In this document: positions 5,285-11,859 of the stretch, one piece after another
Layout of the letters: each line of letters opens with the position of its first letter
Numbering within the stretch: the first letter of the stretch is position 1
DNA from: Clostridiales bacterium
Lineage (GTDB): Bacteria; Bacillota; Clostridia; Oscillospirales; Oscillospiraceae
NCBI GenBank assembly: GCA_019418525.1
Contig: DYBS01000022.1
Coordinates: forward strand, 1 to 18,574
Length of the DNA stretch: 18,574 nt
Direction of reading: 5' to 3'
The notes under the pieces: generated by a model
Seen by the model: the letters and a program-made list of their open reading frames with translations, nothing else
Told to the model about the DNA's origin: nothing
Database searches by the model: none
Position numbers and translations under genes: made by a program

Positions 5285-7198
5285 TCAGACGGGGAAAACG
5301 TCGGTGTAGGCCAGCACCTGATAGAGGAGGGCAGCGGCCTCCTCCCGGGTGGTGACCCCCTGGGGCTGGATATCCGCCAGGTCGTCCCACAGGAGACTGA
5401 TGGTGTTGCCGAAGTAGCCCTTCTGGCTGAGAGCCAGCAGCCACACCTCGTCCCGGGCCCAGTCCGAGTAGTTCAGCAGGCCCGCCGTCTTGGTGGCGTC
5501 GGCCGGCATAGCCTTGGCGTCCTCATAGAAATTGATGTTCAGGTACTGGGCCAGCCGCCCCAGGATAGAGATGAACTGCTCATGGTCCACCGGGTCATCG
5601 GGGCGGAAGGTGCCGTCTCCCACACCGGACACCAGGCCCATCTTGGCCAGGGCGTTGACGGCGGGGCCGTACCAGCTGTCCATGGGCACGTCGGAGAAGG
5701 CGCTCTCCCCGGTGGGGACGGTGCAGTTGAGGGCCTGGGCCAACAGGGAGCAGAGCTGGGCCCGGGTCAGGTCGCCCTCCGGCTCAAAGGCCCCGTTTCC
5801 GGTGCCGGAGAGGATGTCATAGGTGGCCAGCAGATCGATGGCCTGGGCGTAAGGGCTGTCCGCAGTGTCCGTGAAGGAGCGGTCCTTCACCGTCACACCG
5901 GTCTGGGCCGCGATGTTCTCTGCGCTGGTGCTCTGCCAGCCGCTGGCACCGCCGGTGCCCTCCCACACCTTGGCCGTGGAGGGCAGGGCCTCCAGCAGAG
6001 CCGCCATAGCACCGGCCCACTCGGGCTGGGAGGCCAGATTTTTGTCAATGTACCAGCGCCACTCCAAGTCGATGCGGTAATACCCGGAGGTGTCCGAGGT
6101 GGGCGCACTGGCCGAGAGCAGATAGGCCACATCGTCAGCCAGACCGGCGGGGACCAGCAGATCAGGGATCACTCCCACCACGTCGTTGGTGGCCCCCTTG
6201 CTGGAGAAGAAGCGGTCGGTGGTGATCTTCAGCGCGCTGCCGTCCTGAAAGAGGTCCGGAAAGTTGTTCTGATCCATCAGAGTCTGGGCCACACCCTTGC
6301 CGTAGGTCCGCTCACCGATGACGATACCGCAGCCCAGGTCCCCCGCCGCCTTGGAGAAGAGCTCGGAGGAGCTGGCGGTGTAGGGGTCGGAGAGGACAAT
6401 CAAAGGCTCAATGGTCTTGGCGTCTCCCTTGCTCTCAAAGGCGTAGTACTGCCCCTGGCCGTCCCGCAGATAGCCCACGGTGGCAGCGCCGGCAAAGAGC
6501 CCGATGCTATCCACCGCCGCCTGGGTCAGGCCGCCGCCATTGCTCCGCAAGTCCACGATCCAGTGGTCGGCCTGGCTGCCGTACTCGGTGATGCCATCCT
6601 CCATATGGCCAGCGGTGTCACTGCCGAAGGTGGTACAGGTGATATAGCCGATGTGGCCGTCCAGCAGATTGGTAGTAGTGGCGGGAATGATCACCGGAGC
6701 CCGGGTCAGGGTCATGCTGTGCTCCACCCCGCCCCGCAGGTAGCGCACAGACACCTGAGTGCCTTCCTCGCCCTGGAGCCAGCTGGTGACGGTCTCCAGC
6801 TTTTCCCCGGCCACTTTGTGTCCATCCACCTCGGTAATGATGTCCCCCGCCTGGAGTCCGCCGGCCTGGGCCGGGGAATCGTCCAGGACCTGCTCGAGAC
6901 GCAGCCCTTCCTCACAGGCAGTACCGCTGATTCCGATGCCCACGATATTGCCGTCCTCCATAGAGGCCAGGAACTCCGCGTACTCCTCGGCGGTAAAATA
7001 CTGGGTATAGGGGTCTCCCAATACCCTCAGCATGGCCTCGATGGAGGTCTGGCTGAGCACCTCCGGAGACACCGGGTCGATGTAGTATTCCTGCAGCAGC
7101 TCCCCGGCCTGCTGGACCGTCAGGGCCCGGGCGGGCAGAGCCAGCAGGGTCACGGTGAGAAACGCCGCGCTCACACGGCGGAAATGCTTGTGTTTCAT
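5285..7198 (-). CDS. S41 family C-terminal processing peptidase with PDZ and SLH domains
   Basis: A 637-residue secreted serine protease starting at ATG 7198 behind GAGGAGG. A signal peptide covers residues 1-25 (ending PARA). An N-terminal helical region with LGDPYTQYF (about 60-68) is typical of CtpA/CtpB proteins. The PDZ domain is at about 85-165 (DDSPAQAGGLQAGDIITEVDG). The S41 catalytic core is at about 180-350, with the nucleophile in TASSSELF (S276) and the general base in YGKG (K301), 25 residues apart as in known CTPs; DLRSNGGG (216-223) is the core glycine loop. After a linker, two clear SLH repeats (about 446-490 and 500-552) and a degenerate third (about 577-632) should bind cell-wall polymers outside the cell. 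Its place beside the sigma/anti-sigma/PepSY genes suggests it may process one of those proteins, but that is inference. Confidence 0.9.
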   Translation of the reverse strand: MKHKHFRRVSAAFLTVTLLALPARALTVQQAGELLQEYYIDPVSPEVLSQTSIEAMLRVLGDPYTQYFTAEEYAEFLASMEDGNIVGIGISGTACEEGLRLEQVLDDSPAQAGGLQAGDIITEVDGHKVAGEKLETVTSWLQGEEGTQVSVRYLRGGVEHSMTLTRAPVIIPATTTNLLDGHIGYITCTTFGSDTAGHMEDGITEYGSQADHWIVDLRSNGGGLTQAAVDSIGLFAGAATVGYLRDGQGQYYAFESKGDAKTIEPLIVLSDPYTASSSELFSKAAGDLGCGIVIGERTYGKGVAQTLMDQNNFPDLFQDGSALKITTDRFFSSKGATNDVVGVIPDLLVPAGLADDVAYLLSASAPTSDTSGYYRIDLEWRWYIDKNLASQPEWAGAMAALLEALPSTAKVWEGTGGASGWQSTSAENIAAQTGVTVKDRSFTDTADSPYAQAIDLLATYDILSGTGNGAFEPEGDLTRAQLCSLLAQALNCTVPTGESAFSDVPMDSWYGPAVNALAKMGLVSGVGDGTFRPDDPVDHEQFISILGRLAQYLNINFYEDAKAMPADATKTAGLLNYSDWARDEVWLLALSQKGYFGNTISLLWDDLADIQPQGVTTREEAAALLYQVLAYTDVFPV

Positions 7199-7232
7199 GG
7201 AGTGTCGCCTCCTCTTTTATGTTAACGGCCTC

Positions 7233-7261
7233 ATTCTACAACAAATTTGAATGGGGTACAA
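7233..7261 (-). promoter_or_regulatory. Sigma-A promoter of the S41 protease gene
   Basis: Read on the minus strand, TTGTAC (7261-7256), a 17-base spacer and TAGAAT (7238-7233), giving a short leader of about 30 bases before the Shine-Dalgarno sequence. Confidence 0.65.
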
Positions 7262-7359
7262 TCCCCATTTCGTTTTTGTCACCAATTGTTTCTTTTTTCA
7301 AGAACGTACAAAAATCGGATGGTTCCGGCCCACCCCTGGGCTTCCTCTCCAAACGCAAA

Positions 7360-7392
7360 GGGCCCCGATGTGGAACTTCCACATCGGGGCCC
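7360..7392 (-). terminator. Hairpin terminator attached to the decayed asnS 3' copy
   Basis: A perfect 16-bp inverted repeat, 7360-7375 with 7377-7392, core GGGCCCCGATGTGGAA, is followed on the minus strand by TTTGCGTTT. Its core matches 14 of 15 bases of the genuine asnS terminator arm at 7572-7586, so the two are copies. Confidence 0.7.
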
Positions 7393-7404
7393 TCTTCTTC
7401 TCGT

Positions 7405-7444
7405 TTAAAACTCCGCGTTGCCGACCGCGCGGGGATGCAGCTCC
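7405..7444 (-). pseudogene. Decayed duplicate of the last codons of asnS
   Basis: Read on the minus strand, the stretch encodes ELHPRAVGNAEF followed by TAA; the intact asnS ends ELHPRTVGNAEF. The 36 bases at 7409-7444 match the asnS end at 30 of 36 positions, and similarity stops upstream of them. Together with the copied terminator at 7360-7392 it looks like a fragment left by duplication or by recombination at the asnS 3' end. Confidence 0.75.
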
Positions 7445-7451
7445 TCCCGGT

Positions 7452-7574
7452 CGGCGCGCTGCGCCGCCGGGCTCCCAAAAATATCTGCGGGCGGAAATCA
7501 ATCCCACCCGCAGCAAGGTTTTGCCTCCGGCAAAACGCTTGGACGGCGCAAGCGCCGCCCCATCTGCGATGGGG
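7452..7574. repeat. Run of five short perfect hairpins (REP-like intergenic palindromes)
   Basis: Consecutive inverted repeats are CGGCGC/GCGCCG (7452-7466), CTGCGGG/CCCGCAG (7485-7513), TTTTGCC/GGCAAAA with outer CAAG/CTTG (7514-7541), CGGCGC/GCGCCG (7544-7557) and CCCCATC/GATGGGG (7558-7574). The last shares GGG with the asnS terminator arm. No credible coding sequence is present. The pattern resembles REP or MITE-like intergenic elements, but only one copy is visible in this window. Confidence 0.6.
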
Positions 7575-7616
7575 CCCCGACGTGGAGCTGCATCAGCCGC
7601 TTCCACACCGGGGCCC
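7572..7616 (-). terminator. asnS terminator
   Basis: A 15-bp stem (7572-7586 with 7602-7616, two G-U wobbles in the minus-strand RNA) has an inner GCTG/CAGC hairpin in its loop. It begins 11 bases after the asnS stop codon. On the minus strand no clear U-run follows; on the plus strand it is followed by T-rich sequence (7620-7629). Confidence 0.6.
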
Positions 7617-7627
7617 TCCCTTTTTTC

Positions 7628-9022
7628 TTAGAATTCCGCGTTGCCAACGGTACGAGGATGCAGCTCCACGTCGCGGATGTTGTTGATGCCGGTGAGGTAC
7701 ATCACCATCCGCTCGAAGCCCAGACCGTATCCGGCGTGCTTGCAGGAACCGTAGCGCCGCAGATCCAGGTACCACCAGTAGTCCTCGGGGTTCATGCCCA
7801 GCTCCTTGATGCGGCTCTCCAGCAGGTCCAGCCGCTCCTCACGCTGGGAGCCGCCGATGATCTCGCCGATGCCGGGCACCAGGCAGTCGCAGGCGGCCAC
7901 GGTCTTGCCGTCGTCGTTGAGGCGCATATAGAACGCCTTGATGTCCTTGGGGTAGTCGGTGACGAACACGGGGCGCTTGAACACCTGCTCGGTGAGGTAG
8001 CGCTCGTGCTCGGTCTGCAGGTCGCAACCCCAGTAGACCTTGAAGTCAAACTTGTCGTTGTTCTCCTCCAGGAGCTTCACCGCGTCGGTGTAGCTCACCC
8101 GGGCAAAGTCCGAGGAGGCCACGTGCTCCAGGCGCTCCTTCAGCCCTTTGTCCACAAAGGAGTTGAAGAAGTTGATGTCATCGGGGCAGCGCTCCAGCAC
8201 GGTGCGGATGATATACTTGATCATGGCCTCGGCGGTGTCCATATAGTCGGTGAGGTCCGCGAAGGCCATCTCCGGCTCGATCATCCAGAACTCAGCGGCG
8301 TGGCGCTGGGTGTTGGAGTTCTCAGCCCGGAAGGTGGGACCGAAGGTGTAGACATTGCCGAAGGCCATGGCGAAGTTCTCGGCGTTGAGCTGACCGGACA
8401 CGGTGAGGGAGGCCTTTTTGCCGAAGAAGTCCTTGGAGTAATCCACAGTGCCGTCGGGGTTCTTGGGCACGTTCTCCAGGTCCAGGGTGGTAACCTGGAA
8501 CATCTCGCCGGCGCCCTCACAGTCGCTGCCGGTGATGATGGGGGTGTTCACATAGACGAAGCCCCGGTCCTGGAAGAAGCAGTGGATGGCGTGGGCCGCC
8601 ACGGAGCGCACCCGGAAGGCCGCGGAGAAGAGATTCGTCCGGGGACGCAGGTGCTGGATGGTGCGCAGGTACTCCACGCTGTGGCGCTTCTTCTGGAGGG
8701 GGTAGTCGGGGGTGGATGCACCCTCCACAGCAATGGTCTGGGCCCGGACCTCCAGGGGCTGCTTAGCCTCGGGGGTGAGAACCACGGTGCCGGTGACCAC
8801 GAAGGCGGTGCCCACGTTGCACTTGGCGATCTCCTTGAAATTGTCCACCTCATTGTCGGCAAAGACGATCTGAAGGTTTCGGAAGCAGGAGCCGTCATTG
8901 AGCTCGATGAAGCCGAAGGTCTTCATGTCCCGGATGGTGCGGGCCCAGCCGCAGACGGTGACAGTCTGTCCGCCAAAGGCCGCCTGGTCGGCAAAGATCT
9001 GCGCGACAGTGGTTCGTTTCAT
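7628..9022 (-). CDS. asnS: Asparagine-tRNA ligase (class II aminoacyl-tRNA synthetase)
   Basis: A 464-residue enzyme that charges tRNA-Asn with asparagine using ATP. I chose ATG 9022 (MKRTTVAQIF) because GGAG lies nine bases upstream; an ATG five codons earlier (9037) has no Shine-Dalgarno sequence. The N-terminal OB-fold anticodon-binding domain covers about 10-105 (VTVCGWARTIRDMKTFGFIE). The class II core follows, with the RTNLF and TPIITGSDCEGAGEMF region (about 128-176), motif 2 FRAENSNTQRHAAEFWMIEPE at about 231-251, and motif 3 GLGFERMVMYLTG at about 433-445. The C-terminus GNAEF is complete. It has its own promoter with a short leader and no T-box. Length is normal for the family. Confidence 0.97.
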   Translation of the reverse strand: MKRTTVAQIFADQAAFGGQTVTVCGWARTIRDMKTFGFIELNDGSCFRNLQIVFADNEVDNFKEIAKCNVGTAFVVTGTVVLTPEAKQPLEVRAQTIAVEGASTPDYPLQKKRHSVEYLRTIQHLRPRTNLFSAAFRVRSVAAHAIHCFFQDRGFVYVNTPIITGSDCEGAGEMFQVTTLDLENVPKNPDGTVDYSKDFFGKKASLTVSGQLNAENFAMAFGNVYTFGPTFRAENSNTQRHAAEFWMIEPEMAFADLTDYMDTAEAMIKYIIRTVLERCPDDINFFNSFVDKGLKERLEHVASSDFARVSYTDAVKLLEENNDKFDFKVYWGCDLQTEHERYLTEQVFKRPVFVTDYPKDIKAFYMRLNDDGKTVAACDCLVPGIGEIIGGSQREERLDLLESRIKELGMNPEDYWWYLDLRRYGSCKHAGYGLGFERMVMYLTGINNIRDVELHPRTVGNAEF

Positions 9023-9061
9023 GGTGGTCAACTCCATTTTCTACAAAGTAAATCACCGTTT

Positions 9062-9089
9062 AGTATACCATTCTTTTTCCATTTTGCAA
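9062..9089 (-). promoter_or_regulatory. Extended -10 sigma-A promoter of asnS
   Basis: On the minus strand, TTGCAA (9089-9084), a 16-base spacer and TATACT (9067-9062) preceded by TGG, forming an extended -10. Transcription would start around 9055, leaving a leader too short for a T-box. Confidence 0.8.
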
Positions 9090-9099
9090 TACCTGCACC

Positions 9100-9129
9100 A
9101 AAAAAGACCAGCTCACGCTGGTCTTTTTT
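9100..9129. terminator. Bidirectional intrinsic terminator after the LytTR operon
   Basis: AAAAAAGACCAGC (9100-9112) pairs perfectly with GCTGGTCTTTTTT (9117-9129) around a 4-base loop. It lies five bases beyond the stop codon of the 9135-9533 gene and just upstream of the asnS promoter, insulating the two units. Confidence 0.95.
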
Positions 9130-9134
9130 GCCGA

Positions 9135-9533
9135 TTAAGTTTCGTCAGCGCCCTTCCGATGGCGCATGCTCTGCTGGACGCCCCAGACGATCCAGGCCAG
9201 AAGGCACCCCGCCGCCGGAGCGACGCACCACCAGCCCACCATAAACCACGCCAGGAGATACCACTCGGCGGTAGCCAGGAACCACACGCCGGGAATGGCC
9301 AGCAAGAGAATGGGCAGGAGCAGCCGCCACACCCAGTTCGCCCTCCGGCACAGGAGCAGCTCCAGGAAAAACATGGGGATACAGTGGGCGTAGAGCAGCA
9401 AAAACTGGTGCTCTGGGGGGATGTCCAGGGGCAGGTCCCAGAAGGCGGTGACCAGAATCACAGCATAGACCGCGAAGGTGACCAACGTAAACGCCAGCAG
9501 GACTTTATCGGTCTTGTTCCATCTGCGAACCAT
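9135..9533 (-). CDS. Small four-helix membrane protein, last gene of the LytTR operon
   Basis: A 132-residue protein of unknown function. Start ATG 9533 follows GAGG with a seven-base spacing and lies nine bases after the stop codon of the upstream gene; a GTG at 9539 is a weaker alternative. Four hydrophobic segments are seen at about residues 11-31, 43-61, 69-88 and 90-118, with an unusual number of Trp residues (VWRLLLP, AEWYLLAWFMVGWWCV) and a short positively charged tail (SMRHRKGADET). I recognise no family. Its place in an operon with a LytTR regulator and a DUF3021 protein suggests an envelope or transport-linked role. Confidence 0.75.
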   Translation of the reverse strand: MVRRWNKTDKVLLAFTLVTFAVYAVILVTAFWDLPLDIPPEHQFLLLYAHCIPMFFLELLLCRRANWVWRLLLPILLLAIPGVWFLATAEWYLLAWFMVGWWCVAPAAGCLLAWIVWGVQQSMRHRKGADET

Positions 9534-9542
9534 AACCACACC

Positions 9543-10295
9543 TCATTTCTGTTTGGCGTTCCACAGAGCCCCGCAAAGGCTCCCCGCCCCCAGGCACACC
9601 CCGGGCAGCAGGCAGGCCAGCGCGGTGATGGTCCACCGGCCCAGGGCCTTTCCTTCCTCATAATAGCACGCGATCAGCACGCAGGCGGGCAGGTCCAGCC
9701 GCCCCAGCACCGCGCCCCGGGTGGAGTTCATCACCATATGGGCGCCGGCTGAAATCAGCTCGGCCTCCGGCTCCATCCGGCGGAACTCCTCCTCCATTTG
9801 AACGATGCGCTCCAGCTCGCCCAGCCCCAACACCAGGAACAGCGCGGTGAAGGCCGCGCACCAGAGCAGCGTCCAGCCCAGAGCGCCGCCCCAGCGCCCA
9901 GTCCACAGTGCGCCCGCAGCCAGATAGAGGACGGACAGCCCCGCGGCGTAGCTCCAGAAGGGAATGGGTGGAATCCAGAAGGCGTCCTCCAAAAACACAG
10001 GACCCAGCATCAAAATCGCCAAAGAAAGCGCCCCCTGGAGGGCCAGAAAGGCGGCCGCCGGAGCGATCCACCGGGGGAAGCGCGGCAGGGCCGGCCGGCT
10101 GCGGACGCCCAGTACAAGAGCGGGCACGCCGGTGAGGAGGATCACCCCGCCCCACCACACGATGTCCACAAAGGGCGAGAAGCTGATGAAGCCGGTGCCC
10201 GAGTCCAGGGCGGGCACCCCGGCGTACAGCACCGCCGCCAGGGTGTTGACCGCCAGCAAGGCCAGGACGGTCAGAATCCAGAACGCCTTTTTCAT
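9543..10295 (-). CDS. Multi-pass membrane protein of unknown function in the LytTR operon
   Basis: A 250-residue protein. The start is ATG 10295 (MKKAFWILTVLALL), preceded by AAAGGCGG and only two bases after the upstream stop codon, so translation is probably coupled; the frame is open further upstream inside the neighbouring gene but those extensions are not credible. About six hydrophobic segments are present: near 4-25, 42-62, 75-98, 110-130, 136-156 and 217-238. Between the last two is an amphipathic acidic stretch (ELERIVQMEEEFRRMEPEAE) that may be a short coiled coil on one face of the membrane. I recognise no family and assign no function. Confidence 0.75.
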   Translation of the reverse strand: MKKAFWILTVLALLAVNTLAAVLYAGVPALDSGTGFISFSPFVDIVWWGGVILLTGVPALVLGVRSRPALPRFPRWIAPAAAFLALQGALSLAILMLGPVFLEDAFWIPPIPFWSYAAGLSVLYLAAGALWTGRWGGALGWTLLWCAAFTALFLVLGLGELERIVQMEEEFRRMEPEAELISAGAHMVMNSTRGAVLGRLDLPACVLIACYYEEGKALGRWTITALACLLPGVCLGAGSLCGALWNAKQK

Positions 10296-10297
10296 GG

Positions 10298-11113
10298 TCA
10301 CACCGCCTTTCGCCGCCGCAGCAGCAGGCCCAGCAGACCGCCCGCCAGAGCGGAACCGAAGGCCACCCCACAGAAGAACAGCGCGCTGGGATTGTAGACC
10401 AGAAAGACCGCCGCCTGGGTGAAGAGGGCGCAGCCCACCGGGTAGAGGGGGCAAAAGCCCTGCCGCTTCCACAGGCTGAGGGCGGAGACGAAGCTGCCCA
10501 CCGGCAGAACGAGATAGGGGAAATACAGCGCCCGCAGTACCGGCACGTCCACCGCGTCAAAGACCGAGAGGACCACGGGCACACCCAGGCACAGCAGCAG
10601 GGCAAAGGCCAGGTAGGGCAAGGTCTCCCGCCACTTCAGCGGGGAGGGCCCGGGGGCGAGCCCCAGCTTCTCCCGGATGGCGGCCACCTCCAGATACCAG
10701 CCGATCCACCGCCCCAGCCAGATCAGCACATAGAACACCGCCAGCAGAACCAGGACCAGGGGGATCCCCTCCGGCCCGGCGTTCAGGCCCACCCACAGGG
10801 CCAGGGTGGCCGCCATGGCGAGGAAGTGGACCACGGTCCGCTTTACCAGCGCCTGTCCGGTCCCGGCAAAGGGCAGTGTGGCGATGCCGATCTCCGCCCC
10901 GAACAGGGCAAAGAGGGCGAAGGACACCAGTACTCCCAGCCACTCCGGCGTAAAGCGGAAGTTGCAGTTGGGAAAGACAATCCCGGGAAAGCCGGGGGAT
11001 ACGAACGGGAATGGAGCGCCCATCAGACAGCCCAGCAGCAGGTGGGCGGCCACGCCCGCCAGGGCTCCGGCCAGGGCGCGGTGCAGCGCCTGACGTCGGT
11101 TGTCAAACAGCAT
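10298..11113 (-). CDS. DUF3021-like membrane protein with a C-terminal extension
   Basis: A 271-residue integral membrane protein, translated from ATG 11113 seven bases after AAAGGAGG; the GTG at 11131 would put that Shine-Dalgarno inside the gene. The N-terminal half fits DUF3021: a first helix, an extracellular loop (about 32-55), then WLGVLVSFALFALFGAEIGI, LVKRTVVHFLAM and a helix ending FYVLIWLGRWIGWYLEV. DUF3021 proteins of about 140 residues regularly follow LytTR regulators and are thought to control them. Here about four further helices follow (about 160-265: FALLLCLGVPVVLSVF, then LVLPVGSFVSAL and two more), so the protein is nearly twice the usual size. The gene starts 14 bases after the LytTR gene and is followed within two bases by the next. 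Confidence 0.75.
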   Translation of the reverse strand: MLFDNRRQALHRALAGALAGVAAHLLLGCLMGAPFPFVSPGFPGIVFPNCNFRFTPEWLGVLVSFALFALFGAEIGIATLPFAGTGQALVKRTVVHFLAMAATLALWVGLNAGPEGIPLVLVLLAVFYVLIWLGRWIGWYLEVAAIREKLGLAPGPSPLKWRETLPYLAFALLLCLGVPVVLSVFDAVDVPVLRALYFPYLVLPVGSFVSALSLWKRQGFCPLYPVGCALFTQAAVFLVYNPSALFFCGVAFGSALAGGLLGLLLRRRKAV

Positions 11114-11127
11114 GGTCGTTCCTCCTT

Positions 11128-11562
11128 TCACAGGCCGATGGCCTCTTTGATCTTCTTCACATACCGCCGGGAGACGTAGCTCACCGTGCCCCCCTCCAGG
11201 GTCATGCGGATGGTGCCGGTGAGGGACAGGTCCAGGGCGGTGACCTTCTTCAGATTCACGATCTCCGAGTGGGAGATGCGCACGAATGTGTGCCGGTCCA
11301 GCTTGCCCTCCAGCTCGTAGAGCCGCTCTTTCAGGTCATAGACCCCTCCGACGGTCTGGGCCTTGACGCCTTTGTCCTGGGCGAAGCACCGCAGCAGCTC
11401 CTCCTCCCGGAGGGGGAAGGCCCGCTCCCCCTGCCAGCCGGTGAGGACGCCGCCGCCGGACAGCCGGGCGGCCAGAGCCTTTACCTCGTCGGTGAGGGCG
11501 GGGGCGGTGATGGTCACCGACGGCTCCCCGCAGTTTGGGTCGATCTGTACTTTGACCTCCAT
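11128..11562 (-). CDS. LytTR-domain DNA-binding transcriptional regulator
   Basis: A 144-residue protein starting at ATG 11562 (MEVKVQID) directly after AAAGGAGGGAGGGG. The N-terminal half (1-60) is a small alpha/beta region with no response-regulator phosphorylation site. The C-terminal LytTR domain (about 45-144) shows VKAQTVGGVYDLKERLYELE, then FVRISHSEIVNLKKVTALD and the final strand-helix VSYVSRRYVKKIKEAIGL, all typical of LytTR. Stand-alone LytTR proteins paired with DUF3021 membrane proteins are common in Firmicutes, and the membrane protein is thought to regulate the DNA-binding protein. It is the first gene of a four-gene operon and may regulate its own promoter, though I saw no clear LytTR half-sites. 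Confidence 0.9.
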   Translation of the reverse strand: MEVKVQIDPNCGEPSVTITAPALTDEVKALAARLSGGGVLTGWQGERAFPLREEELLRCFAQDKGVKAQTVGGVYDLKERLYELEGKLDRHTFVRISHSEIVNLKKVTALDLSLTGTIRMTLEGGTVSYVSRRYVKKIKEAIGL

Positions 11563-11584
11563 TCCCCTCCCTCCTTTCAAGCTC

Positions 11585-11613
11585 AGTATAGGCAAAAAAA
11601 GGCCGTCTGTCCA
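11585..11613 (-). promoter_or_regulatory. Promoter of the LytTR operon, overlapping a terminator
   Basis: On the minus strand, TGGACA (11613-11608), a 17-base spacer and TATACT (11590-11585). The -35 box and spacer are built from the second arm and T-run of the terminator hairpin that closes the upstream XRE unit. Confidence 0.75.
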
Positions 11614-11636
11614 CGGATTTCGGACAGACGGCTTTT
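11594..11636. terminator. Bidirectional terminator after the XRE gene
   Basis: An 11-bp perfect stem, GCCGTCTGTCC (11602-11612) with GGACAGACGGC (11622-11632), has a 9-base loop, seven A at 11594-11600 and four T at 11633-11636. On the minus strand it ends the XRE transcript with a seven-U tract. Confidence 0.9.
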
Positions 11637-11652
11637 GGGGGCGGATACTCGG

Positions 11653-11856
11653 TCACGGCTCCTCCCGGAAGGTAAATACCTCCTCCACGGTACGGCCGAA
11701 CACCTTGGCGATGTCCATGGCCAGCTTTAGGGAGGGGTTATACTGTCCCTTCTCCAGCCGGCCGATGGTCTCCCGGCGCACCCCCACCAGGGCGGCCAGG
11801 GTGGCCTGGTCCATCCCCCGAGCCAGGCGCAGCTCTTTGATCTTCGTCTCCAGCAT
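11653..11856 (-). CDS. Small XRE-family helix-turn-helix regulator
   Basis: A 67-residue DNA-binding protein made up of little more than one HTH domain: helices with IKELRLARGMDQATLAALV, then GVRRETIGRLEKGQYNPSLK and the end LAMDIAKVFGRTVEEVFTF. It belongs to the short XRE group (YozG-like) that usually represses its own operon. Start ATG 11856 lies three bases after the upstream stop codon, with GGAG eight bases before it, indicating translational coupling with the membrane protein gene. The palindrome on the operon promoter (12300-12317) is a plausible operator for it. Confidence 0.9.
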   Translation of the reverse strand: MLETKIKELRLARGMDQATLAALVGVRRETIGRLEKGQYNPSLKLAMDIAKVFGRTVEEVFTFREEP

Positions 11857-11859
11857 GGC

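Noticed and set aside
5582..7225. Plus-strand open frame of 547 codons opposite the S41 protease gene
   Set aside because: It is a mirror of a clear protease gene, low-complexity, with no Shine-Dalgarno sequence or family pattern.
7298..7606. Small minus-strand open frame in the asnS-S41 intergenic region
   Set aside because: It crosses several perfect palindromes, is Ala/Gly/Arg-rich and has no convincing ribosome-binding site; the relic asnS tail in another frame explains part of the sequence.
9023..9061. T-box or other tRNA-sensing leader for asnS
   Set aside because: The promoter lies so close that the leader is only about 30 bases, and no T-box sequence is present.
7418..9244. Plus-strand open frame of 608 codons across the hairpin region and asnS
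   Set aside because: It is antisense to asnS and runs through palindromic intergenic DNA; its composition is typical of a shadow frame.
10296..10472. N-terminal extension of the 250-residue membrane protein
   Set aside because: It lies inside the preceding DUF3021-like gene in another frame, whereas ATG 10295 has a Shine-Dalgarno sequence and begins a normal membrane helix.
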